From assembly GCA_017304655.1 (NCBI GenBank), contig JAFKLY010000006.1, positions 248,001 to 312,000 of the forward strand: a stretch of 64,000 nucleotides of DNA. Reading direction: 5' to 3'. Source of the stretch: Sphingomonas sp. (GTDB lineage Bacteria > Pseudomonadota > Alphaproteobacteria > Sphingomonadales > Sphingomonadaceae). The notes beneath the pieces were generated by a model that was not told the origin of the DNA, ran no database searches, and worked only from the letters and a program-made list of their open reading frames with translations. A program made the translations under genes and the position numbers. Positions 55,086 through 62,771 of this stretch are shown here, piece by piece. The first letter of the stretch is position 1; each line of letters begins with the position of its first letter.

Positions 55086-58037
55086 ATGAAATTCAGGGGC
55101 CCGCGCTTCGCGCTTTCCGCTTCACTGCTGACGTTCACTGTCGCCCTCGGGTCGCCCGCGATGGCACAGGAACCACAAGCCAGCGATAAGGCGGAAACTC
55201 AGGACATCATCGTGACCGGTTCGCTGATCCAGCGGCCCAACAACACATCGGTGAGTCCCATTGTCACGCTGGGTGAAGCGGCGATCAAGGAAAGCGGCAC
55301 GGCCAATCTTTCCGACGCGCTGAACCAGATTCCGAGCTTCACCGTCGGCGGCAACACCGCAACCGGCGGGCAGGGCACCGGCGGCCGCGCGTCGATCAAC
55401 CTGCACGGCCTCGGCACGAACCGTAACCTCGTGCTGCTCGATGGCCGCCGCCTGCCGATGTCCGACATTAACGGCAATGTCGACATCAACATCCTGCCGG
55501 ACGCCATCATCAGCGGGATCGACACGATCACGGGCGGTGCATCGGCGGTCTATGGCTCGGACGCCATGTCCGGCGTCGTGAACTTCAAGACCATCCGCGC
55601 GTTCGACGGCATCAAGGTCGACCTGATGAACTCGATCAGCGAGAAGGGCGATGCCAACAAGTTCAATGCCTCGCTCGCCTTCGGCACCGGTTTTGCGCAG
55701 GATCGCGGTCACCTGATCGCCGCCTTCACTTACTCCAAGCAGGACCCGGTGAATGGCAACGCGCGGTCGTTCTTCAATGACAAGACGCCCTCATCATTCA
55801 TCGGCACCGGCACCTTTGTGCCGAGCGCGACGAATGCGCCCAATGCTGCCGTCGTGCAGGGCATTTTCACCGGCTACGGCGTCACCTCGACGGTCAGCAA
55901 CCTCGCCAATCTCGGTTTCAACAATGATGGGACGCTGTTCACGCAGAACGGGGCGCTCAACTACAAGGGATCGACCAACAGCAACGGCTATCTGATCGTC
56001 GGCAACAACGTCCGCATGCCCGTCGGTCAGCAGATCCAGTTCCTGAACTCGGTGGATCGCAAGACCGCCTTCGTGAAGGCCGATTTCGACATCACGCCCA
56101 GCCTCAATGCTTATGGGCAGTTCATGTATGTCGATCTGACGGTGAATACGGAGAGCGGTGGCAGCCTCACCCAGTTCCCGACGCTGACGACCATCCCCGT
56201 CACCAACCCCTTCATCCCCGCGGCGCTGCGCACGATCCTCGCCTCGCGCCCCAATCCGACCGCGAACTTCAACTGGAATGCGCGCTATGTGGGCATCCCG
56301 GACAAGAACTGGGACGAGAACTATCAGGTTCAGCAATATCTGGCGGGCCTCAAGGGCGAAATCACGAACGGATGGACGTTCGACGTGTTCACGTCCTACG
56401 ATCAGTCGATCCACAACCAGATCATGCACAATGCCGTGCTCAAGAGCCAGGTCCAGCGCCTGCTCAGTGCGGCGGATGGTGGCGCATCGCTCTGCACCGA
56501 CGGGTTCAATCCGTTCGGTGACGCCAATGCCCGCAGTCTCTCGGCGGCTTGCCAGGCCTTCCTGACCAAGAATGCGTTCAGCCAGGAGAAGCTCTCGCAA
56601 ACGCAGGTGCAGGGTCAGGTCAACGGCAACCTCTTCGATCTCGGCGCCGGCCCGGTGCAGCTCGCGCTCGTCGCGGCCTATCGCAAGAATAGCTACAGCT
56701 TCTCGCCCGACGCCGATTTCATCGCCACCTCGGGTTTCGCCCCCGGCGGCAATATCGAGGGCGTGGTGAACACCCTGCCGGTGTCGCGCAAGTCGATCAC
56801 CGTGAAGGAAATCGCCGGTCAGATCGACGTGCCGCTGCTTTCGGACAAGCCCTTCGTCCATGAACTGGCGATCGGTGGCGCCGCGCGCGTGTCGGATTAT
56901 TCGGCGAGCGGCTCGATCACGAGTTTCGAGGTCGATGCGCGTTGGGCGCCCACGCCCAATCTGATGTTCCGTGGCAGCTTCCAGCGCGCTGTCCGTGCGC
57001 CGAACATCGGCGAGCTCTTTTCTCCGCCGCAGGGCAATCAGCTCGTGATCGGCACGCCGCCGGGATCGCTTGGCGATCCGTGCGACGTGCGCTCGACAGC
57101 CCGCACCGGCGCCAATGCAGCGCAGGTTTCCACCCTCTGCGTCGCGCAAGGCGTGCCGTCAGCCGTGATCAGCAGCTACCAGTTCCCGACCACCGCGACG
57201 GGCCAGGTCGTGTCCGGCAATCTTGGCCTGACGCCTGAGCGCGCGACGACCTACAATCTGGGTTTCGTGTTCAACGCGCCTCGCGGCAGCGGTATTCTGG
57301 GCGATTTCTCGGTCTCGGTCGACTATTACAACATCAAGATCAAGGACGTGATCTCCGCCGTGCCGGGCCTGACCGTGCTGTCGAAATGCTTCAATCTCGA
57401 CGGCTCCAATCCGAGCTATACCAACAGCAATTCTTATTGCGGCCTCATCACCCGGGATACATCCACGGGCCAGATCCTGAACGTCGCCACGCCTTATCTC
57501 AATCTCGGTCAGCTTCAGACGAGCGGCGTCGAGGCGCAGATCCACTGGGGCATTCCTGCGGACTTCCTTGCGACGAGCGGCAAACTTTACATCGACACGG
57601 CGATCGGCTGGCTCAACAGCTACAAGGTGCAGCTGCTGCCCGGCGCGGCCTTCCTCGATTATACCGGCGTGAGTGTCGGTGGTGCCGCGCCTGGCGCGGT
57701 TCCCCCGCGCGCAACGCCGGAGTGGAAGGCGCTTACGACCTTCGGCTACCGGTCCGACGCGCTGGGCTTTGGCCTGCGCTGGCGCTACCAGAGCGCGATG
57801 AAGGACAACAGCGCGGTACTGACACCGGCCACGGCGTCGGTGGGCGTCGGAGCCTACGACACCTGGGATCTGTTCGGCAATTACAAGCTGACGAGCAACA
57901 TAGAGGTGCGTGCCGGCGTGACCAACCTGTTCAATCGCAGTCTGCCGTTCGTCGCCAGCTCGCAGAATGGCACCGACACGGCGCTCTATGACCCAATCGG
58001 TCGCTCCTTCTACTTCGGCGTGAAGGCCAACTTCTAA
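55086..58037 (+). CDS. TonB-dependent receptor 3
   Basis: 983 residues. Signal peptide (LGSPAMAQ), TonB-box-like QDIIVTGS, a plug with NLHGLGTNRNLVLLDGRR and GASAVYGSDAMSGVVNF, then a large barrel ending GVKANF with final Phe. This long oar/CirA-like type with SLIQRPN is common among sphingomonad receptors for plant-derived compounds. The start at 55086 has GGGAG 8 bases upstream; TTG at 55071 and ATG at 55080 are weaker. Its own copy of the box implies TetR control. Likely outer-membrane uptake for the ester or acid used by this locus. Confidence 0.92.
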   Translation: MKFRGPRFALSASLLTFTVALGSPAMAQEPQASDKAETQDIIVTGSLIQRPNNTSVSPIVTLGEAAIKESGTANLSDALNQIPSFTVGGNTATGGQGTGGRASINLHGLGTNRNLVLLDGRRLPMSDINGNVDINILPDAIISGIDTITGGASAVYGSDAMSGVVNFKTIRAFDGIKVDLMNSISEKGDANKFNASLAFGTGFAQDRGHLIAAFTYSKQDPVNGNARSFFNDKTPSSFIGTGTFVPSATNAPNAAVVQGIFTGYGVTSTVSNLANLGFNNDGTLFTQNGALNYKGSTNSNGYLIVGNNVRMPVGQQIQFLNSVDRKTAFVKADFDITPSLNAYGQFMYVDLTVNTESGGSLTQFPTLTTIPVTNPFIPAALRTILASRPNPTANFNWNARYVGIPDKNWDENYQVQQYLAGLKGEITNGWTFDVFTSYDQSIHNQIMHNAVLKSQVQRLLSAADGGASLCTDGFNPFGDANARSLSAACQAFLTKNAFSQEKLSQTQVQGQVNGNLFDLGAGPVQLALVAAYRKNSYSFSPDADFIATSGFAPGGNIEGVVNTLPVSRKSITVKEIAGQIDVPLLSDKPFVHELAIGGAARVSDYSASGSITSFEVDARWAPTPNLMFRGSFQRAVRAPNIGELFSPPQGNQLVIGTPPGSLGDPCDVRSTARTGANAAQVSTLCVAQGVPSAVISSYQFPTTATGQVVSGNLGLTPERATTYNLGFVFNAPRGSGILGDFSVSVDYYNIKIKDVISAVPGLTVLSKCFNLDGSNPSYTNSNSYCGLITRDTSTGQILNVATPYLNLGQLQTSGVEAQIHWGIPADFLATSGKLYIDTAIGWLNSYKVQLLPGAAFLDYTGVSVGGAAPGAVPPRATPEWKALTTFGYRSDALGFGLRWRYQSAMKDNSAVLTPATASVGVGAYDTWDLFGNYKLTSNIEVRAGVTNLFNRSLPFVASSQNGTDTALYDPIGRSFYFGVKANF

Positions 58038-58056
58038 TTCTTCCTACCCCTCCTTG

Positions 58057-58082
58057 CCCGGCGCCGCTCTGGCGGCGCCGGG
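58057..58082 (+). terminator. Hairpin after TonB receptor 3
   Basis: A perfect 11-bp GC stem (58057-58067 with 58072-58082) with a TCTG loop, followed by ATTTC. It lies 20 bases after the receptor stop and 23 before the dehydrogenase gene, so it could attenuate expression of the latter. Confidence 0.65.
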
Positions 58083-58104
58083 ATTTCTCCAGCAGTCAGG
58101 TGCA

Positions 58105-58938
58105 ATGATCCGTTCCGGTCTCATCGGTCGCTCCATCCTCTCCTCCCGCTCGCCATGGCTCCACGAGCAGGAGGCGAAGGCACAGGGGCTTGAGCTCAGC
58201 TACGAGCTGTTCGATTTCAACCAGCGGGCGTTGGCGGATACCGCGCTGCCGACATTCCTGAAGGGCCTCGCAGCGGACGGCTATGCCGGGGTCAACATCA
58301 CTTATCCGTTCAAGCAAATTGTCATCCCCGTCCTGGATTTCCTCTCGCCCAGCGCGACGCTTGTCGGCGCGGTGAACACGGTCGAGATGCGTGAAGGGGT
58401 TCTCACCGGCCATAACACGGACATGGAGGGCTTTCGCGAGAGCGTTCGCGCCGGCCTGGGCGACCTTGGCGGCCAGACTGTGCTGCTGATGGGAGCCGGG
58501 GGAGCGGGCGCTGCGGTCGCCAGTGCGCTTCTCGACTGCGGCGCCGCCATTGTCCGCATCGCCGACGAGAATGGCGAACGGGCAACGGCACTCGCGCAAA
58601 GACTATCCGATTTGTTCGGGGACGGACGCGCCGTCGCGTCGGACATGGGACGACTTTCAACGGCGGACATTCATGGCATCGTCAATGCAACGCCGATGGG
58701 CATGGCCGCGCATCCCGGCCTGCCGCTCGATCCGGATCTGATCGAGGCGCGTCACTGGGTTGCGGATATCGTCTATTTCCCGCTCGAGACCGAGCTCCTT
58801 CGGGTCGCGCGACAGAAAGGCTGTCATACGCTCGACGGTAGCGGGATGGTCATTGCGCAAGCCGCGCGGGCGTTTGCGATTATCACCGGCCACGCCGCAA
58901 ACATCGATCGCATGAGGCAGAGCTTTCTGCAGGCTTGA
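58105..58938 (+). CDS. Shikimate/quinate dehydrogenase of the AroE family, NAD-type
   Basis: 277 residues. The substrate domain has Lys at about 70 in NITYPFKQ and Asp at about 106 in NTDMEGF; the nucleotide domain has GAGGAG at about 130-135. Instead of the NRT motif of NADP-specific AroE, strand 2 ends in VRIADENGERA with Asp at about 154, as in NAD-dependent quinate/shikimate dehydrogenase of Corynebacterium (QsuD). This fits a catabolic enzyme oxidising shikimate to 3-dehydroshikimate, which the dehydratase at 50892-52751 would convert to protocatechuate. The cofactor call is inference. Confidence 0.88.
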   Translation: MIRSGLIGRSILSSRSPWLHEQEAKAQGLELSYELFDFNQRALADTALPTFLKGLAADGYAGVNITYPFKQIVIPVLDFLSPSATLVGAVNTVEMREGVLTGHNTDMEGFRESVRAGLGDLGGQTVLLMGAGGAGAAVASALLDCGAAIVRIADENGERATALAQRLSDLFGDGRAVASDMGRLSTADIHGIVNATPMGMAAHPGLPLDPDLIEARHWVADIVYFPLETELLRVARQKGCHTLDGSGMVIAQAARAFAIITGHAANIDRMRQSFLQA

Positions 58939-58969
58939 TCTCATTCGAGATCATCGCCCGGACGGCGAT
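58937..58969. terminator. Two adjacent hairpins between convergent genes
   Basis: GATCTC-ATTC-GAGATC (58937-58952) and ATCGCC-CGGAC-GGCGAT (58953-58969) abut each other between the ends of the dehydrogenase (+) and ccmB (-) genes. A bidirectional terminator is likely, although T runs are short. Confidence 0.5.
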
Positions 58970-58996
58970 GTGCCGGACCGCCCGCTGCGCCCGAAA

Positions 58997-59638
58997 CTAA
59001 TCCCGCCCGGCGCGCAGGGCGGCGCCACCGGCGACCGGCGCCACCACGCAGAGCAGCAGCGAGCAGGCCGCGACCAGCTTGAGCGCGCTGGTGCCACCGA
59101 ATTGCAGCGCCCCGGCGCCAAAGATGAGGATCGGCACGGCGAGCGGCAGAACGAGCAGGCCGGTGAGCGATCCGCTGCCGCGCAGCCCGGCCGTGAGCGC
59201 GGCGACGAGGATGGCGAGCGCGGCAAGGCCCGGCGTGCCGAGCGCGAGGCCGATCATCACGGTCTGCAGCACCTCCGGCTCCAGCTTGAGCAGCGCGCCT
59301 GCGGGCAGGGCGGCGATGAGCAGCGGCGGGCCGAAGCCGAGCCAGTGCGCGACGCCCTTGGCGAGCAGGATCGTCCCTTCACCCACGCCGCGCAGGGCGA
59401 GCTGATCGATCACGCCACTCTCCCGGTCCGGCTCGATCAGCCGGTCGATCGGCAGCAGGCTGGCAAGCAACGCGGCGATCCACAGCAGGCCGCCGCCGGT
59501 CTGGGCAAGCAGCGTGGCGTTCGGCCCGACCGCGAAGGGAAAGAGCGCGGCGATGAGCAGCAGGAAGGCGAGCGGCAGCCACACGCCACCGGAGCGGAAG
59601 GCGCGGGCGAGATCGCGCCGGATGATCGCGCCGATCAT
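58997..59638 (-). CDS. ccmB: Heme exporter subunit CcmB
   Basis: 213 residues with six hydrophobic membrane segments. Conserved family text includes FFPFAVGPN-like (LFPFAVGPN), DRLIEPDRESGVIDQL and PLAVPILIFGAGAL. It is the membrane subunit of the CcmABCD complex used in cytochrome c maturation, releasing holo-CcmE. Its ATG overlaps the ccmA stop by four bases. The rest of the ccm genes are not in this window. Confidence 0.95.
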   Translation of the reverse strand: MIGAIIRRDLARAFRSGGVWLPLAFLLLIAALFPFAVGPNATLLAQTGGGLLWIAALLASLLPIDRLIEPDRESGVIDQLALRGVGEGTILLAKGVAHWLGFGPPLLIAALPAGALLKLEPEVLQTVMIGLALGTPGLAALAILVAALTAGLRGSGSLTGLLVLPLAVPILIFGAGALQFGGTSALKLVAACSLLLCVVAPVAGGAALRAGRD

Positions 59639-60234
59639 GCCGCGCTCTCCTGCGGTGAGTGGAGGTGGAGCGTCACGTCCTGCGCCCAGGCGAGTGGCAG
59701 ATGCGAGGCCGCGAGCACAATGCCGCCCTGCGCGCGGTGGCGATCGACCAGCCGGCCAAGCTCGGCAGCGGTTTCGACGTCGAGGCCATTGGCCGGCTCA
59801 TCGAGCAGCCAGATCGGCGCGCCGGTGATGAGTGTGCGGGCGAGGGCGGCGCGCTTGCGCTGGCCGGTGGAGAGCATCCGCACCGGAATGTCGGCGAGGT
59901 GGCCGATGCGTAGATCATCCAGCGCCGCCGCGATGCGGGCAGCCGGCACCTCGTCGATCCGCGCCCAGAAAGCGAGCGCATCGTGCACCGTGCGATCCCG
60001 GTCGAGCGCGTCCAGCTCATCGGTGAGCGCCACGGCGCCGTCCCGCGTGATCGTGCCGTCGAACGGGCGCAGCAGCCCGGCGACGATCCGCAGCAGGCTC
60101 GATTTGCCGATGCCATTCGGCCCCGCGATCTGGGCGCTGGCGCCGGCTGCCAGATCGAGATCCAGCCCGGTGAACAGCAGTCGCCCGCCACGCAGGCAGG
60201 CAATGCCGCGTAACGAGAGCGCCGCGCCGCTCAT
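59635..60234 (-). CDS. ccmA: Heme exporter ATP-binding protein CcmA
   Basis: 199 residues of a short ABC ATPase. Walker [10 protein letters not shown] (about 35-43), the signature [11 protein letters not shown] in place of LSGGQ, and Walker [12 protein letters not shown]. The LSTGQ form is usual for CcmA. It powers release of holo-CcmE in cytochrome c biogenesis. It is divergent from the pterin dehydratase gene, sharing a 66-base gap. Confidence 0.95.
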   Translation of the reverse strand: MSGAALSLRGIACLRGGRLLFTGLDLDLAAGASAQIAGPNGIGKSSLLRIVAGLLRPFDGTITRDGAVALTDELDALDRDRTVHDALAFWARIDEVPAARIAAALDDLRIGHLADIPVRMLSTGQRKRAALARTLITGAPIWLLDEPANGLDVETAAELGRLVDRHRAQGGIVLAASHLPLAWAQDVTLHLHSPQESAA

Positions 60235-60300
60235 GGCTTGACCGCACGGGGGATGCTGGCGGAGAAGGGACAGACCCCCTGCGCCAGGATGGAGATCGTC

Positions 60301-60597
60301 ATGCCGCGCATTGCCCGCCTGACCGATGAGGAGCGCGCTGCCGCGCTCGACGCCCTACCGGACTGGCGCCTGTCCGACGACGCCAGCGGCATCAGCCGCA
60401 GTCTCCGGTTCAAGACCTTCGTGGAAGCCTTTGGATTCATGAGCCAGGTTGCCCTGATGGCCGAGCGGGCGAACCATCATCCCGAATGGTCGAACGTCTA
60501 TGGCCGCGTCGATATCCGCCTGACCACGCATGATGCCGGCGGGCTGTCGCTGCGCGATATCGCGCTGGCCAAGGAGATTGACGCGTTGCTGGCATGA
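60301..60597 (+). CDS. phhB: Pterin-4a-carbinolamine dehydratase
   Basis: 98 residues. The family signature [21 protein letters not shown] contains the catalytic His pair, and [12 protein letters not shown] precedes it. It dehydrates 4a-hydroxytetrahydrobiopterin, recycling pterin cofactor; in bacteria lacking phenylalanine hydroxylase its role is uncertain. The start at 60301 has GGAG 7 bases upstream; the frame is open from 60238. Confidence 0.92.
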   Translation: MPRIARLTDEERAAALDALPDWRLSDDASGISRSLRFKTFVEAFGFMSQVALMAERANHHPEWSNVYGRVDIRLTTHDAGGLSLRDIALAKEIDALLA

Positions 60598-60606
60598 TCA
60601 TGGCGC

Positions 60607-61221
60607 TCACAGCACCTTGGTGTTGTAATGGTGCCAGGCCATGATTGCCATGGCGCTGCGGTGCGGCCGCCAGGGTTCGGCGAGGGTGCGGGTTTCCTTC
60701 TCGCTCGGTCGCTCGGCGAGGCCAAGGATGTGGCCGATCGCAATCTGCACGGCCAGGTCGCCCGCCGGCCAGATGTCCTTGCGGCCTTCCGCGAACAGCA
60801 GGTAGATTTCCGCCGACCAGCGGCCGATGCCCTTGATCTGCACCAGCGCGTCGATCGCTTCCTCGTCGTCCGCCGGCAGGGCGTGCAGATCGAGCGCGCC
60901 GCTCGTCACCAGCTCGGCCAGGCTGCGCGCATAGCCCTGCTTCTGGCGGGAGAGGCCGCAGGCCCGCAGTGCGTCATAATCGCGCGTGAGAAGTATCTCG
61001 GGCGCGCAGCCGGCGCCCAGCTCGGCTTCCAGCTTGGCCCAGACGGAGGCAGCGGCCGCCACGCTCACCTGCTGGCCGACGATGGTGCGCAGCAGCGTTT
61101 CATAGCCCGGTTCGCGCTGGCGCGGCTCGGGATAGCCGTGGCTCTCGATAAGCGCGGCGATGACCGGCTGGTGCGCGGCCACGGCGTCCAGCGATGTGCG
61201 CAGCGCGGTTTCGTCCAGCAT
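60607..61221 (-). CDS. DNA-3-methyladenine glycosylase II (AlkA-type)
   Basis: 204 residues. The helix-hairpin-helix LVQIKGIGRWSAEIYLL is followed by the catalytic Asp in AGDLAVQ. The N-terminal TBP-like domain of E. coli AlkA is lacking, as in the short Mag/AlkA group. It removes alkylated bases such as 3-methyladenine. The start MLDETALR at 61221 is a guess at the family N-terminus; the frame is open to 61521 but that stretch is Arg-rich. It ends 9 bases from the end of phhB, convergent with it. Confidence 0.85.
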   Translation of the reverse strand: MLDETALRTSLDAVAAHQPVIAALIESHGYPEPRQREPGYETLLRTIVGQQVSVAAAASVWAKLEAELGAGCAPEILLTRDYDALRACGLSRQKQGYARSLAELVTSGALDLHALPADDEEAIDALVQIKGIGRWSAEIYLLFAEGRKDIWPAGDLAVQIAIGHILGLAERPSEKETRTLAEPWRPHRSAMAIMAWHHYNTKVL

Positions 61222-61331
61222 GTGCAGCCCCGCCAACAGGATGACCCCAAAGACGCCGGCGCCCATCGCGCCAGCTTGATTTCTCGCAATCAGCCCCTCA
61301 TAGCGAGCCGATCCACGGTTGGGAGATAAAA

Positions 61332-61649
61332 ATGGCGCAGTTGACGGTCGTGAAGCGGGACGGAACCAGCGAGCAGTTCGAGGCGCAGAACGGCTATACC
61401 GTGATGGAAGCGATCCGCGACCAGGGCATTGACGAGCTGCTGGCGATCTGCGGCGGCTGCTGCTCCTGCGCGACCTGCCATGTCTTCGTGGACGAAGCCT
61501 TTGTCGACAAGCTCCCGCCACTCAAGGGCGACGAGGACGATCTGCTCGACAGCTCCGAGCATCGCCAGGCCAACAGCCGCCTGTCCTGCCAGATCCCGAT
61601 CAGCGCCGAGCTGGACGGCCTGACCGTCACCATCGCGCCGGAAGACTGA
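61332..61649 (+). CDS. [2Fe-2S] ferredoxin
   Basis: 105 residues of the adrenodoxin/putidaredoxin type. The cluster Cys are in [10 protein letters not shown] (C-x5-C-x2-C) and in the downstream LSCQI. It carries electrons for a P450 or dioxygenase system; no partner gene adjoins. The start at 61332 begins [11 protein letters not shown], with GGGAG about 7 bases upstream. It is followed by a hairpin at 61657-61675 and convergent SDR gene. Confidence 0.94.
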   Translation: MAQLTVVKRDGTSEQFEAQNGYTVMEAIRDQGIDELLAICGGCCSCATCHVFVDEAFVDKLPPLKGDEDDLLDSSEHRQANSRLSCQIPISAELDGLTVTIAPED

Positions 61650-61656
61650 GGCACGG

Positions 61657-61675
61657 GGCAGGGCCGAGCCCTGCC
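61657..61675. terminator. Hairpin between convergent ferredoxin and SDR genes
   Basis: A perfect 8-bp stem GGCAGGGC/GCCCTGCC with a CGA loop. No T run is seen, but the position between two convergent stop codons supports a terminator role. Confidence 0.55.
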
Positions 61676-61698
61676 GCCCGGCCCTTGGGTCGTCGGTT

Positions 61699-62445
61699 TT
61701 ACAGCTCCACGCAGCCGCCATCGACATAGAGGTCGATGCCGGTGATGAAGCTCGCCTCGTCCGAGGCGAGGAACAGCACCGGCCTGGCGATTTCCTCCGG
61801 CGTGCCCATGCGCTTCATCGGCACGGCGTTGATCATCACCTCGCGCAGGCCGGCCACCGCTTCGCCCGGCACGCCTTCGGTGCGGGAGATGATCGGCGTT
61901 TCGGTCGGGCCGGGGCTGACCATGTTGACGCGGATGCCCTTGCCGACCAGCTCGGCGGCGAGCGTGCGGGCGACGGCGCGCAGGCCGGCCTTGGCGGCGG
62001 CATACATGACATTGCCCGGCACGGCGGCGACCGAGCCGATCGAGCCGGTGATGATGATCGCGCCCGGCCCCGGCATCAGTGGCAGCGCCTTCTGGATGGC
62101 GAAGAAGCAGCCGCGTAGATTGACGTTGTGGACCTGATCCCACTGCTCGGGCGTCACCTCGGCGGCGGGCGCGAAGGCGCCGATGCCGGCATTGACGAAC
62201 AGCACGTCGATGCGGCCATGCGCCTGCGCGATCGCGGCGAGCACGTCCGATCCGCTCTGGATATCGGCGATGTCGGCGCGGAAGCCGCGCGCGCCGGGGA
62301 TGGCGGCGACGGTCGCGTCGATGGTCGTCTGGTCCCGCCCGGTGAGGAACACATGGGCGCCTTCCGCTCCGAAGCCTTCCGCCGCGGCGCGGCCGATGCC
62401 GCTATTGCCGCCGATGACGAGCACAACCTTGTCCTTGAACCGCAT
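61699..62445 (-). CDS. Short-chain dehydrogenase/reductase
   Basis: 248 residues, classical SDR. The cofactor loop GGNSGIGRA lies at about 13-21, NAG at about 86-88, catalytic Ser in ITGSIGS and Y-x3-K in YAAAKAG (about 150-154). The C-terminal NPG-like MVSPGPTETP follows. It oxidises or reduces an alcohol/ketone; the substrate is unknown. The ATG at 62445 has GGGAGAGAG upstream. Confidence 0.92.
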   Translation of the reverse strand: MRFKDKVVLVIGGNSGIGRAAAEGFGAEGAHVFLTGRDQTTIDATVAAIPGARGFRADIADIQSGSDVLAAIAQAHGRIDVLFVNAGIGAFAPAAEVTPEQWDQVHNVNLRGCFFAIQKALPLMPGPGAIIITGSIGSVAAVPGNVMYAAAKAGLRAVARTLAAELVGKGIRVNMVSPGPTETPIISRTEGVPGEAVAGLREVMINAVPMKRMGTPEEIARPVLFLASDEASFITGIDLYVDGGCVEL

Positions 62446-62532
62446 CGCTCTCTCCCGATGATTATGTCCACTTTCTTAGAGGGACGGTCGGGAAACGGAA
62501 GCGATTGTTTGGGAAGGGTGCGGGCCGGGCGC

Positions 62533-62757
62533 TCAAGCCACCGGCTTGGGCACGCGCATGCCCTTGGTCCGGCTGGTCAGGTGATAGTCGCGGCACAGTT
62601 CGCAGCGATAGGGACGCAGCGTCACGGCGGCACGCTGCGCCACGGCCCAGGCGTCCGCCTCGCTCTTGTAGCGCGCCTTCTTCGCGCAGATGCCGGGGCG
62701 GGTGCGGATGATCGTCGCTCCATGAGGCAGGCCGATTGCATGGCGGCCGGTTCCCAT
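62533..62757 (-). CDS. Small hypothetical protein with CxxC zinc-binding motif
   Basis: 74 residues: the conserved part has an N-terminal CAKKARYKSEADAW, a central YRCELCRDYHLTSR (C-x2-C and a near His) and a basic end. The layout (Cys...CxxC...H) suggests a zinc-ribbon-like fold, and similar small proteins occur in sphingomonads. The start is unsure; the ATG at 62757 overlaps the upstream region of the GH13 gene on the other strand. Function is unknown. Confidence 0.65.
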   Translation of the reverse strand: MGTGRHAIGLPHGATIIRTRPGICAKKARYKSEADAWAVAQRAAVTLRPYRCELCRDYHLTSRTKGMRVPKPVA

Positions 62758-62771
62758 GCACTCTGGCGCCG

